Below, piece after piece: positions 25,803 to 34,708 of a DNA stretch of 64,000 bases. Made by a program: the position numbers and the translations under genes. How positions within the stretch are numbered: position 1 is the stretch's first letter; each line of letters begins with the position of its first letter. The notes under the pieces were generated by a model. It was given only the letters and a program-made list of their open reading frames with translations, was not told where the DNA came from and searched no databases. The stretch is from RYN-230 sp963717125 (GTDB lineage: Bacteria > Actinomycetota > Actinomycetes > Streptosporangiales > Streptosporangiaceae), in contig CAVQVG010000009.1 of the NCBI GenBank assembly GCA_963717125.1, forward strand, positions 62,001 through 126,000. The letters are read 5' to 3'.

Positions 25803-27101
25803 GTGAGACGCCCGGGCCGATCCGGCGAGCTGTTCAGCCGTGCCAGCGCGGTCATCCCTGGCGGAGTGAATTCCCCGGTAAGGGCGTTCGGCTCGGTGGG
25901 TGGGGTGCCGGTATTCATGGCTTCCGGGCGCGGGGCGTATCTCACCGACGCCGACGGCCGTACGTATGTGGACCTGGTCTGCTCGTGGGGGCCGATGATC
26001 CTCGGGCACGCCTACCCGGCGGTCACCGAGGCGGTGCAGGCGGCCGCGGCCAAGGGCACCTCGTTCGGCACCGCCACGGCGGGTGAGGTGGAACTGGCCG
26101 AGGAGATCGTCGCGCGGACCCCGGTGGAAAAGGTCCGGCTGGTCAACTCCGGCACCGAGGCGACGATGACCGCGGTACGGCTGGCCCGCGCGTTCACCGG
26201 CCGCCGGGTGGTGGTCAAGTTCGCCGGCTGTTACCACGGGCACGTGGACGCCCTGCTGGCCGCGGCCGGCTCCGGGGTGGCCACGTTCGGGCTGCCCGAC
26301 TCGCCCGGGGTGACCGGGGCGGCGGCCGCGGACACCCTGGTGCTGCCGTACAACGACGCGCTGGCGGTACGCCAGGCGTTCGTCGAGCACGGGTCCAGGA
26401 TCGCCTGCGTGATCACCGAGGCGTGCCCGGCCAACATGGGCGTGGTGCCGCCGACGGCCGGCTTCAACGACCTGCTGGCCGAGCTGTGCCGGGAGCACGG
26501 CGCACTGCTGATCATGGATGAGGTGCTGACCGGGTTCCGGGTCACCGCGTCCGGCTGGTACGGCCGGGAGGGAGTGGCCGGCGACCTGATCACGTTCGGC
26601 AAGGTGATGGGCGGCGGGCTGCCCGCGGCCGCGTTCGGCGGCCGGGCCGAGATCATGGACCGGCTCGCCCCGACCGGCCCGGTGTACCAGGCCGGCACGC
26701 TGTCCGGTAACCCGCTGGCCACCGCGGCCGGGCTGGCCACGCTGCGCAACTGCACGCCGGAGGTGTACGCCCGGCTGGACGAGGTCGCGGCCACCATCGC
26801 CAAGCTGGCCAGCGACGCGCTGGGCGCGGCCGGGGTACCGTTCCGGCTGCAGGAGGCGGGCAGCCTGTTCTCCGTGTTCCTGGGCACCGACCAGGCCATC
26901 CGCGACTTCGGCGAGGCCCGCGGCCAGTCCACCGTGGCGTACGCGGCGTTCTTCCACGCCATGCTGGAGCAGGGCGTCTACCTGCCGCCGTCGGCGTACG
27001 AGGCGTGGTTCGTGTCCGCCGCGCACGACGACGAGGCGGTGGAGCAGATCGCCGCCGCGCTGCCCGCCGCCGCCCGCGCCGCCGCCGAAGCCCTCGGCTG
27101 A
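25803..27101 (+). CDS. hemL: Glutamate-1-semialdehyde 2,1-aminomutase
   Basis: 432 residues from GTG 25803, with AGGAGG 9 bp upstream. It is a class III PLP enzyme; the cofactor Lys lies in LITFGKVMGGGLPAAAFGG. Other marks are IPGGVNSPVRAFGSVGG, VNSGTEATMTAVRLARA and IMDEVLTGFRV. It converts glutamate-1-semialdehyde from HemA into 5-aminolevulinate. The C5 route is thus complete here (hemA, hemL). A large terminator hairpin follows 70 bp downstream. Confidence 0.97.
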   Translation: MRRPGRSGELFSRASAVIPGGVNSPVRAFGSVGGVPVFMASGRGAYLTDADGRTYVDLVCSWGPMILGHAYPAVTEAVQAAAAKGTSFGTATAGEVELAEEIVARTPVEKVRLVNSGTEATMTAVRLARAFTGRRVVVKFAGCYHGHVDALLAAAGSGVATFGLPDSPGVTGAAAADTLVLPYNDALAVRQAFVEHGSRIACVITEACPANMGVVPPTAGFNDLLAELCREHGALLIMDEVLTGFRVTASGWYGREGVAGDLITFGKVMGGGLPAAAFGGRAEIMDRLAPTGPVYQAGTLSGNPLATAAGLATLRNCTPEVYARLDEVAATIAKLASDALGAAGVPFRLQEAGSLFSVFLGTDQAIRDFGEARGQSTVAYAAFFHAMLEQGVYLPPSAYEAWFVSAAHDDEAVEQIAAALPAAARAAAEALG

Positions 27102-27171
27102 CAGCTAGCCGCGCTAACCCACCCACCCTCGGCCCCACCCACCCTCAGCGTCGCCCAGCCCAGCCCTGGAA

Positions 27172-27223
27172 CCGTGATCAACTGATTACTGTCGCTGTAG
27201 CGACAGTAATCAGTTGATCACGG
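27172..27223. terminator. Perfect 25-bp-arm hairpin, bidirectional terminator
   Basis: Two 25-bp arms (27172-27196 and 27199-27223) are exactly complementary, with a 2-base centre. It lies between the convergent ends of hemL and the EamA gene. The half sequence GTGATCAACTGATTACTGTC closely resembles the hairpin into which the IS at 49.5 kb inserted, so it belongs to a genomic hairpin family. Confidence 0.8.
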
Positions 27224-27283
27224 CCGCGGCCCGGTGGGGCGGTGCGGCTGGGGTGGTGACTGGGAATGCTGTGGTGCGCGAGG

Positions 27284-28159
27284 TTAACCGAGGGCGATGC
27301 AGATGATGCCGGCGGCGATGGCGGCGGCCGCGGCCAGGCGGCGGGCCAGTTGCCCCTCGCCGAGCATCCGCCGGCCGAGCAGGACGCCGGCCAGCACGCT
27401 GACCTCGCGGGCCGGGGCGACGGCGCTGACCGCGGTGAAGCTCAGCGCGGCCAGCACCAGGATGTAGGCCAGCGGCGCGAGCACCGCGGCACCCGCCACC
27501 TGGCGCCGGTACGTGTGCCAGACCAGCGCGGTGCGCTCCCGCTGGCGGAGCGCGAACGGGGCCAGGACCAGCGCCATCACCGGCATCGCGGCGTAGCCCT
27601 GGAGCAGTGGCGGCACCCGGAGCGTGCTCACCGCGTACTTGTCCCACAGCGTGTACGACGCGATGAACACGCCAGTGACCAGCGCGAAGGCCAGCGCCCG
27701 CGGGGCTGGGCGGGCGGCCGACCGCCGTCGCCCAGTTGGCGCACCGAGGAACAGAACGCCCGCTACCACGAGTCCGATCCCGGCCAGCCCGGCCGTCCCC
27801 GGGTGCTCGCCAAGCAGGACGATGCCAGCCAGCGCGGCCAGCAGCGCGCCGCTGCCGCGGCCCACTGGGTAGACCACGGACAGGTCACCGAGCCGGTAGC
27901 CGGATTGCAGGAACAGGAAGTAGCCGGCCTGCAGTAGCCCGGTGCCGATCAGGAAGACCCAGCACAGCGCCGTCAGCCGGGGCCGATCGATCAGCGCCAC
28001 GCCGACCAGGACCACCGGTGCGTACAGCACCGTGGCGGTCAGCGACATGAGCCAGACGAACGACGCGGCGCCGGCCACCGAGGCCTGCTTGCTGAACAGG
28101 TTCCAGGTGGCGTGCGCGACGGCGGCGACGAGGATCAGGGCCAGAGCGGTGGCGCTCAC
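27284..28159 (-). CDS. EamA/DMT-superfamily transporter
   Basis: 291 residues from GTG 28159. About ten hydrophobic helices are arranged as two five-helix EamA halves (ALALILVAAVAHATWNLFSK; second half from about LAFALVTGVFIASYTLWD). Such proteins export amino acids, metabolites or drugs across the cytoplasmic membrane. The substrate cannot be inferred. It runs convergent to hemL. Confidence 0.85.
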   Translation of the reverse strand: MSATALALILVAAVAHATWNLFSKQASVAGAASFVWLMSLTATVLYAPVVLVGVALIDRPRLTALCWVFLIGTGLLQAGYFLFLQSGYRLGDLSVVYPVGRGSGALLAALAGIVLLGEHPGTAGLAGIGLVVAGVLFLGAPTGRRRSAARPAPRALAFALVTGVFIASYTLWDKYAVSTLRVPPLLQGYAAMPVMALVLAPFALRQRERTALVWHTYRRQVAGAAVLAPLAYILVLAALSFTAVSAVAPAREVSVLAGVLLGRRMLGEGQLARRLAAAAAIAAGIICIALG

Positions 28160-28436
28160 GGGGGCGGCTCCCTAGTCCGGCCCGGGCACGGCCCGGGCAT
28201 GGCAAACGAGAGCCCTCGAGGTTTCTATCCCGTCAGGTGTGGGCGCCCCTAGGCGGGCGCCTGGCGCCGCTCGGTCCAGCCTGCCCCGCTCTTGTTGTGC
28301 GGCCGCGGCCGCCCGGGCAGGCCGGGCGCGGGCGGGGCACGGAACCCTAGGCGCAACCACAAGCTGCCCGGAGTCTACCTGCTCGGCGGCTGCCCGCGGC
28401 GGGCTGAGCTGGACGTCCCGGTAGGCTGTGCCCGCC

Positions 28437-29078
28437 ATGACTGAGAACCCAGCCCCGGACACCGTGCTGCACCTGCTGCGGCACGGGGAGGTCTACAACC
28501 CGGGCGGCGTGCTGTACGGCCGCCTGCCCGACTACCACCTCTCCGAAGAGGGCCGCCTGATGGCCAAGGCCGCGGCGGGCTTCCTGGCCGGCCGGGACGT
28601 GGTGCTGCTCCGCTCATCACCGCTGGACCGGACGCTGGAGACCGCGGCCCCGCTGGCCGCGCAGTTCGAGCTCGAGGTGCACATTGACGAGCGGCTGATC
28701 GAGCCGACCAACGTGTTCGAGGGCACCACGGTCGGCGTCGGCTCCGGCGCGCTGCGGAACCCGGTCAACTGGCGCCACCTGTACAACCCGTTCCGCCCGT
28801 CCTGGGGTGAGCCGTACCAGGACATCGCGGCCCGGATGCTGGCCGCGATGGTGGACGCGGCGCGGGCCGCGCGCGGGCACGAGGCGGTGCTGGTCAGCCA
28901 CCAGTTGCCGATCTGGATCGCCCGCCGGGCGGCCGAGGGCAAGCATCTGTGGCACAACCCGGCGCACCGGCAGTGCGCGCTGGCCAGCGTGACCAGCTTC
29001 AGCTACGCCGGGGACCAGATCACCGGGGTCAGCTACGCCGAGCCGGCCGGATCCCGCGAGCGGCCGGCGGGCGCGTGA
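28437..29078 (+). CDS. Histidine phosphatase (phosphoglycerate-mutase-like)
   Basis: 213 residues from ATG 28437. The phospho-histidine motif is LLRHGEVYNPGGVLYGRLPD (RHG), with the second His in AVLVSHQLPIW. Members remove phosphate from diverse metabolites. It opens the cytochrome c maturation cluster, the standard actinobacterial location, which hints at a link that has not been worked out. The resA-like gene starts 81 bp on. Confidence 0.88.
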   Translation: MTENPAPDTVLHLLRHGEVYNPGGVLYGRLPDYHLSEEGRLMAKAAAGFLAGRDVVLLRSSPLDRTLETAAPLAAQFELEVHIDERLIEPTNVFEGTTVGVGSGALRNPVNWRHLYNPFRPSWGEPYQDIAARMLAAMVDAARAARGHEAVLVSHQLPIWIARRAAEGKHLWHNPAHRQCALASVTSFSYAGDQITGVSYAEPAGSRERPAGA

Positions 29079-29159
29079 CCGCGGGCCGGCCCGCTGTCAA
29101 CCGCGCCAGCCTTATCGGGCACAATGGGGCGCGGTACTACTCCCTGTAGGAGCTATTCC

Positions 29160-29786
29160 GTGTCCCCTCCGCCCCGCACCCCGTTCCGGCTGATCCGGCC
29201 GGGCCGTGCCGCGCGGCTCGTCCTGCTGGCCGGCACCGCGGCGCTGGCCGTCTCCGGCTGCACGGGCGGCGGGATCGCCTCGACCAGCCCGGCCAACAAC
29301 GGCCAGAGCTTCGTGTCCGGGAGCGCAGGCACCACGCTGTACCCGAGTGGGACCGGCCCGGTCGCCCCGGCGGTGAGCGGCCCGCTGGTCGGCGGTGGCC
29401 GGCTCAGCCTGGCTGCGTACCGCGGGCACGTGGTGGTGCTGAACTTCTGGGGATCATGGTGCCCGCCATGCCGGGCGGAGGCGCCCGGCCTGGGCCAGTT
29501 GGACCGCCAGTTCAGCCGGTCCGGCGTCCGGTTCCTGGGCATCGACATCCGGGACAGCCCGGCCACCGCCGAGGCCTTCATGAGTGACTTCCGGATCAGT
29601 TACCCGAGCCTGAACGATCCCAGCGACAACCTGGCGCTCAATTTCCGCGACACCGTGCCGCCGGCCGGGATCCCCACCACACTGGTGATATCGCGCAGCG
29701 GCCGGATCAGCGCGCGGGTGATCGGCGGAGTGACCTATGACGGCCTGAAGAAGCTGATCCAGCGAGTGGTGGCAGACCCCGGATGA
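29160..29786 (+). CDS. ResA/TlpA-type thiol-disulfide lipoprotein
   Basis: 208 residues from GTG 29160, with GGAG 8 bp upstream. The N-terminus is a lipoprotein signal ending in the lipobox LAVSGC (residues ~30-35). The thioredoxin fold begins near residue 70; the active motif GSWCPPCRAEAPGL has CxxC. ResA keeps the heme-binding cysteines of apocytochrome c reduced outside the cell membrane. It overlaps resB by 4 bp. Confidence 0.92.
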   Translation: MSPPPRTPFRLIRPGRAARLVLLAGTAALAVSGCTGGGIASTSPANNGQSFVSGSAGTTLYPSGTGPVAPAVSGPLVGGGRLSLAAYRGHVVVLNFWGSWCPPCRAEAPGLGQLDRQFSRSGVRFLGIDIRDSPATAEAFMSDFRISYPSLNDPSDNLALNFRDTVPPAGIPTTLVISRSGRISARVIGGVTYDGLKKLIQRVVADPG

Positions 29787-31450
29787 CCGAGATCTCCCGG
29801 ATGACCAAGACCGGCGCGGCCGAGACCGCGGCCGAAGACGACCTCGAGGTCGAGGCGGGCGCGGCTGAGGTCGGCGAGCAGGCGTCCCCGGCGGCCGGCG
29901 GGCCGCCGCCAGCCCGGGCCGCCTACGGCACGGTGGGCTGGCTGCGCTGGGGCTGGCGCCAGCTGACCTCGATGCGCACCGCGCTGATCCTGCTGTTCCT
30001 GCTGGCCGTGGCCAGCGTGCCCGGCTCGGTGCTGCCGCAGCAGGGCATCGACCCGGCGGCCGTGCAGCAGTACTACAGCTCACACCCGGGGCTGGCCCCG
30101 TGGCTGGCCCGGCTGTCCCTGTTCAACGTGTTCGCGGCGCCCTGGTTCGCGGCCATCTACCTGCTGCTGTTCCTGTCCCTGGCCGGCTGCGTGGTGCCCC
30201 GGGCGTACCGGCTGGTGCGCTCGGCCCGGGCGCTGCCCCCGCCCGCCCCGCGCAACGTGGCCCGGATGCCGCAGTCGGTACGGCACCAGACCGGGCAGGA
30301 CGCCACGGCCGCGCTGGCCGCCGCGACCGCGGTGCTCAAGGCGCGTAAGTTCCGGCTGCGCACCGGCGACGGCTGGGTATCGGCGGAAAAGGGCTACCGG
30401 CGCGAACTCGGCAACCTGCTCTTCCACCTGGCCCTGCTCGGGCTGCTGGGCGCAGTCGCCCTGGGCGGCGTGTTCGGCTACAAGGCCAACCGGCTGCTGG
30501 TGTCCGGCACGTCGTTCGCCAACACGGTGACCGCGCTGGACGAGTACCACCCGGGCCGGCTGGTGTCCGCGGCCGACCTGCAGCCGTTCACCATCACGCT
30601 CAACCGGTTCGAGGCCAGCTACGTCCGGTCCGGCCAGCTACGCGGCCAGCCGTCCTCGTTCAACGCCTACCTCAGCTACTCCGCGCAGCCCGGGGCGGCC
30701 AACCAGCGCTACGACCTCCGGGTGAACCACCCGCTCAACGTGGACGGCGTGAAGGTGTACCTGATCGGCCACGGGTACGCGCCGGTGTTCAAGGTCACCG
30801 ACGGGACCGGGAAGGTGGTCTTCGACCAGCCGGTGCCGTTCATCGCGGTGAACACGGCCGGGCTCACCTCCGAGGGCGTGGTCAAGGTCCCGGACGCCCG
30901 GCCCGACCAGCTCGGCTTCGCCGGCGTGTTCCTGCCCACCACCGTGGACGCCGGGGGCACCCTGGAGTCGGTCTTCCCGGCGCCGCTCAACCCGCGGGTG
31001 AGCCTGATCTCGTACAAGGGCAACCTGGGCATGAACAGCGGCCAGTCGCAGTCGGTGTACCAGCTCAACACGGCCGGCCTGACCGAGCTGCCGGTCCCGC
31101 CGCGCCCGCTGGCCCCCGGCCAGTCGATCAAGCTGCCCGGCGGCGCCGGGACGCTGACGTTCACCGGGTACCGGCAGTGGGCCAGCCTGGCCATCACCTA
31201 TGACCCGGGACAGCTGCCCGCGCTGATCGCGGGGCTGGCCGCGCTGGCCGGGCTGCTGCTGTCCTTCTTCATCCGGCGCCGCCGGATGTTCGTCCGGGCC
31301 TACCCGGGCCCGGACGGCCGCACCGTGGTCGACGTGGGCGGGCTGGCCCGGTCCGACCCGGCGGGCGGCTTCGACGAGGAGTTCGCCCGGCTGGCCGGGG
31401 AGTTCAAGGCGGCGTACGCAGGCGAGACGACCGAGGGGAAACCAGACTGA
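29783..31450 (+). CDS. resB: Cytochrome c biogenesis protein ResB (CcsB1)
   Basis: 555 residues. An acidic N-terminal ~45 residues precede the ResB domain, which has three N-terminal membrane spans, a large extracytoplasmic domain and one C-terminal span (LAALAGLLLSFFIRRRRMFV). It forms the system II heme lyase with CcsA/CcsB, moving heme outward and attaching it to apocytochrome c. The ATG overlaps the resA stop and its TGA overlaps the start of the next gene. Confidence 0.93.
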   Translation: MTEISRMTKTGAAETAAEDDLEVEAGAAEVGEQASPAAGGPPPARAAYGTVGWLRWGWRQLTSMRTALILLFLLAVASVPGSVLPQQGIDPAAVQQYYSSHPGLAPWLARLSLFNVFAAPWFAAIYLLLFLSLAGCVVPRAYRLVRSARALPPPAPRNVARMPQSVRHQTGQDATAALAAATAVLKARKFRLRTGDGWVSAEKGYRRELGNLLFHLALLGLLGAVALGGVFGYKANRLLVSGTSFANTVTALDEYHPGRLVSAADLQPFTITLNRFEASYVRSGQLRGQPSSFNAYLSYSAQPGAANQRYDLRVNHPLNVDGVKVYLIGHGYAPVFKVTDGTGKVVFDQPVPFIAVNTAGLTSEGVVKVPDARPDQLGFAGVFLPTTVDAGGTLESVFPAPLNPRVSLISYKGNLGMNSGQSQSVYQLNTAGLTELPVPPRPLAPGQSIKLPGGAGTLTFTGYRQWASLAITYDPGQLPALIAGLAALAGLLLSFFIRRRRMFVRAYPGPDGRTVVDVGGLARSDPAGGFDEEFARLAGEFKAAYAGETTEGKPD

Positions 31451-32550
31451 TGGCCATCAACCAGGGGCTGTCCCACCTCAGTGACCACTTCCTCATGGTC
31501 ACCCTGGTGCTCTACTTCCTGGCCGTGCTGGCGTTCGCCGCCGACTTCGCGTTCGGGCGGCGCCCCTCGGCCGTGCCCGCCAAGGCCGAGGTGCCGGAGC
31601 TGGTCCCGGCGGGCGCCGCGGGTGCCGCGGGTGCTGTGGCGGCGGGCCCGGCGCAGGCCAGCGCCAGCACCGCGGCGGTCAGCTCCGCGGCGGTCAGCAC
31701 CGCGGCGGCCGGCCCGGTGAACGGCGGCGTGGTGAACGGCGGCGCGGGCAGCGTGGCCGGCCCGGGGCGGCCCAGGCTGCGGGACGCCAGCTTCTGGGTC
31801 CGCGGTGGTCTCGGGCTGACCGTGCTGGGCGTGCTCGCGCACGTCGTCGGCGTCGTCATCCGCGGCCTGGCCGTGCACCGGGTGCCGTGGGGCGACATGT
31901 ACGAGTTCGTGATCGCGGTGACGTGCGTGGCCGTGCTGTTCTTCCTCGGGCTGATGATCCGGTACCGGCCCTACCGTCTCGGCCTGTTCTTCATGGCCCC
32001 GATCGTGATCATCATCGGTCTGGCCCAGACGGTGATCTACACCCCGGCCGGCCCGCTGGTGCCCGCGCTGAACTCGTACTGGCTGGCCATCCACGTGACC
32101 GCGATCACCCTGGCTACCGGGACCTACGTGGTGGCGGCCGTGCTCGCGGTGGTCTACCTGTTCGCCGACCGGCATGCCCGGCGGGTGGCGTCCGGCCTGC
32201 CGGTGCGCAACGGCGAGGTCTTCCGGCTGCTGCCCAGCCCGGAGCGGCTCGACCAGTTCGCCTACCGGACGGTGGTGTTCGCCTTCCCGCTCTGGACGTT
32301 CGGCATCATGGCCGGCGCGATCTGGGCGGACGAGGCGTGGGGCCGGTACTGGGGCTGGGACCCCACCGAGACCTGGGCGTTCATCACCTGGGTGGTGTAC
32401 GCCTGCTTCCTGCACGCGCGGGTCACCGCAGGGTGGCGCGGCCGCCGGGCGGCCTACATCCAGCTGGCCGGGTTCGCCTGCCTGCTGTTCAACCTGCTCG
32501 GCGTGAGCCTGTTCATCACCGGCCTGCACTCCTACGCCGGGCTGAGCTAG
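31450..32550 (+). CDS. ccsB: Cytochrome c biogenesis heme handler CcsB/ResC (CcsA family)
   Basis: 366 residues from ATG 31450. About eight membrane spans; a 60-residue Ala/Ser/Val-rich insert follows the first helix. The heme-handling tryptophan-rich WWD motif is present (WGRYWGWDPTETWAF), along with WGDMYEF and likely axial His residues in the flanking helices. With ResB it makes the system II synthase. Its stop codon shares a CTAG with the stop of the convergent small membrane gene. Confidence 0.93.
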   Translation: MAINQGLSHLSDHFLMVTLVLYFLAVLAFAADFAFGRRPSAVPAKAEVPELVPAGAAGAAGAVAAGPAQASASTAAVSSAAVSTAAAGPVNGGVVNGGAGSVAGPGRPRLRDASFWVRGGLGLTVLGVLAHVVGVVIRGLAVHRVPWGDMYEFVIAVTCVAVLFFLGLMIRYRPYRLGLFFMAPIVIIIGLAQTVIYTPAGPLVPALNSYWLAIHVTAITLATGTYVVAAVLAVVYLFADRHARRVASGLPVRNGEVFRLLPSPERLDQFAYRTVVFAFPLWTFGIMAGAIWADEAWGRYWGWDPTETWAFITWVVYACFLHARVTAGWRGRRAAYIQLAGFACLLFNLLGVSLFITGLHSYAGLS

Positions 32551-32837
32551 CGCTCATCCGCCGGGTCGCCGTCGCCCCGGATGACGCGGTCCAGTTCGGC
32601 GAGGAACTCTGGGTCGTCGTCCGGGCCTCGCGGCGCCATCCAGTCGGCCGGGGCAGCCGGGCGGCCCGGTGACACAAGGTCATCGGCGGCGGCGCAACGC
32701 GCGCGGCCGGCTGGATGCCGGCGGAAGGCGGCGTCTGCGGCCGAGCCAGCCGGGCGGGCCAGCCGCCGGGGGCGCCATGACCAGCACACCCACAAGCCCA
32801 GCGCCAGCAGCAGGACAAGCGCGCCGACCAGGAACAT
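32547..32837 (-). CDS. Small N-anchored membrane protein of unknown function
   Basis: 96 residues from ATG 32837 (a TTG at 32867 could extend it). Residues 1-18 are a hydrophobic helix (FLVGALVLLLALGLWVCW), then a basic, Pro/Ala-rich cytoplasmic stretch, and an acidic helix near the C-terminus (DPEFLAELDRVIRG). The final motif is shared by a family often encoded after ccsB in actinobacteria. Tail-to-tail 4-base overlap with ccsB. Confidence 0.65.
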   Translation of the reverse strand: MFLVGALVLLLALGLWVCWSWRPRRLARPAGSAADAAFRRHPAGRARCAAADDLVSPGRPAAPADWMAPRGPDDDPEFLAELDRVIRGDGDPADER

Positions 32838-32992
32838 GCGCGGCAGCTTAGTACTGCTGCGGCCCAATCGTCGGGGAATGCGGCGAGTCAGCAGGTACGG
32901 CCGGGGTTCCGTAACGGATAACGGCGAGTGACAACAGGTGACGTTAGCCGTGTTTCGTCATACCCTGGCAACCTGCCACGCGATCGCTGGGA

Positions 32993-34132
32993 GTGCGGAA
33001 TATGCGGCTGCGGCTTATCGATCGCGTTCGCCGGTACATCCGGCCCGGTCTGCGTGGGTCAAAATCCCGCGGCCCGGCGCGGTCCGGAGCATCCGGGATG
33101 GGCAGCGCGCCCAGCCCGTCCGGCGCCGGCCGGCATCGCCGTGACTACGGATACCGTCCCGCCACGCCGGTGGACACCGCCCGGTCGAGACCAGCCGGCT
33201 CGTCAGCCGAGGCGGGGCCAGCCGAACTTCCCCGCCGGGTGCCGCACCGCTCCGGGCCGGACGGCCAGGCGGGCGCCGGGCCGTCCGGCACCGGGCGGCC
33301 CAGCGCCGGCCGCGGGCCAGCGGCGGCCGGGCAGGCGGCAGGCGGCCAGGCCAGGGCCAACTGGGCGGCCGGTGCCGGGCAGGCCCGTGCGGCCATCCGG
33401 CCCAGTCCGGGCCAGGCGGCGCCGGCCGACAGCACGCAGGCCCGGGCGACGGCCGGGCAGGCCCGGGCGCGGCTCGCGGCCGAACCGGACGCGGCCCGGC
33501 TGCCCTGGTACGAGGTCGCGCACGCCCGCCGGTCGGCCGAGGGCCTGGCCAACTGCGGGCCGCTGGAACCGGTGCTGCGCCGGGAGTGGCCGGCCAGCGT
33601 GGTGCCATCCCCCCCGGTTGTCCGCGCGGTCAACCGGCTGGCCGGTCTGCCGCAGGTGATCAAGGAAATCCTGGCCGGCGGGCTGGACGCCATCCACGTC
33701 GGCGAGGGCGGCGTCCCGGAACTGGACGACATGGCCCGGCTGCGCGGCGTCGCGCTGCCCTCCGGCCGCGCCACCTGGGACGCCTGCGCGGGCGCCTACG
33801 GTCAGCGCAAGATCATCGTGGGCTCGCGGCCGTCGGCCGCCCCCGACGTCATGTGCCACGAGGTCGGGCACGCGCTGGATGATATCGACCGGGTGGACGG
33901 CCGGTGGCAGTCCGACTCGGCGCAGTTCCGCCAGCTCTACCAGCGCTGCGAGGACGCGCTGATCAGCGACTTCCACCGGCAGCCCGGGGACCTGGGCCGC
34001 CGCGAGTTCTTCGCCGACGCGTTCGCGGCCATCGCCTCGCAGCAGCGTCCCGCGCTGGTCGACATGCTGGGTGGCAACACCAGGGTCGCTCTTGATGTCA
34101 TGCTGTACTTCAACATCCGCTACGGCCTCTAG
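32993..34132 (+). CDS. Zincin metalloprotease, ATLF-like
   Basis: 379 residues from GTG 32993 (ATG 33002 is an alternative). The first ~180 residues are basic then Gly/Ala/Gln-rich and disordered. The C-terminal domain has DVMCHEVGHALDDID (HExxH zinc site) and, about 45 residues on, RREFFADAFAAIAS with the third ligand Glu. The spacing and sequence match anthrax-lethal-factor-like zincins. No signal peptide is evident. The substrate is unknown. Followed 11 bp later by a small acidic protein that may be cotranscribed. Confidence 0.75.
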   Translation: MRNMRLRLIDRVRRYIRPGLRGSKSRGPARSGASGMGSAPSPSGAGRHRRDYGYRPATPVDTARSRPAGSSAEAGPAELPRRVPHRSGPDGQAGAGPSGTGRPSAGRGPAAAGQAAGGQARANWAAGAGQARAAIRPSPGQAAPADSTQARATAGQARARLAAEPDAARLPWYEVAHARRSAEGLANCGPLEPVLRREWPASVVPSPPVVRAVNRLAGLPQVIKEILAGGLDAIHVGEGGVPELDDMARLRGVALPSGRATWDACAGAYGQRKIIVGSRPSAAPDVMCHEVGHALDDIDRVDGRWQSDSAQFRQLYQRCEDALISDFHRQPGDLGRREFFADAFAAIASQQRPALVDMLGGNTRVALDVMLYFNIRYGL

Positions 34133-34143
34133 AGTGATCGGTA

Positions 34144-34419
34144 ATGTTCGTCATCCAGCTGCCCAACGGAAACCTCCTGGTCCCGGAGTCGGCCCTGGCT
34201 GAGGGGGGACAGCTGATGGGCGACGCGTATGTGGAAATTGGCCCGGGGGACGCGGACTACGCCCGGCTGGCCGCGCACGCCATCACCCAGCAGCAACTCG
34301 AGGAACGGCAGCGCAAATGGCAGGAAGGGGACGCGGCGCTGCAACGCCAGTTCGCCGAGTTCCTGGCCAGCCAGGGCGGGGGCCCGGATGGGGACGGGGA
34401 GCGCGGCGGCCGGTCCTGA
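34144..34419 (+). CDS. Small acidic protein downstream of the zincin protease
   Basis: 91 residues, not recognised. It starts MFVIQLPNGNLLVPE, has a Gln/Glu-rich helix (QQQLEERQRKWQEGDAAL) and a Gly/Asp-rich tail. The close spacing to the metalloprotease gene suggests a shared transcript; a regulatory or inhibitory role is conceivable but not shown. The 80 bp beyond the stop contain imperfect tandem repeats (GTTAGCTGCACG units). Confidence 0.6.
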   Translation: MFVIQLPNGNLLVPESALAEGGQLMGDAYVEIGPGDADYARLAAHAITQQQLEERQRKWQEGDAALQRQFAEFLASQGGGPDGDGERGGRS

Positions 34420-34501
34420 CCGTCGGCCTTGACCGCACGGCCTTGACCGCACGATGTTGGCTGCCACGGTGTTAGCTGCACGGTGTTAGCTGCACGGGGG
34501 G

Positions 34502-34708
34502 CTAGTCGGCCTGATCCTCTTTCGCCGGGCCGGACTCACCGCGGAGCAGCGCGCGTACCTCGGACTCGCGGAACCGGCGGTGCCCGCCGGGGGTGCGGAT
34601 GCTGCTGATCCGGCCGGACGCGGCCCACCTGGTCACGGTCTTGGGATCTACCCGGAAGAGCGCGGCCACCTCCCCCGGCGTCAGGAGGCGCTCGTTGTTG
34701 CCGTCCAC
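34502..34708 (-). CDS. bldC: Developmental regulator BldC
   Basis: 68 residues from GTG 34708, the exact BldC length, with AGGAGG upstream. The MerR-like winged HTH reads LLTPGEVAALFRVDPKTVTR and GGHRRFRESEVRALL, nearly identical to known BldC. BldC binds DNA as head-to-tail oligomers on direct repeats and delays sporulation in streptomycetes. It points to a filamentous or closely related actinomycete. Convergent with the small acidic gene. Confidence 0.93.
   Translation of the reverse strand: MDGNNERLLTPGEVAALFRVDPKTVTRWAASGRISSIRTPGGHRRFRESEVRALLRGESGPAKEDQAD

Noticed and set aside
28160..28436. Possible small RNA or ORF between the EamA and phosphatase genes
   Set aside because: Only GC-rich short palindromes (GGCGCC type) and no convincing start with a ribosome-binding site.
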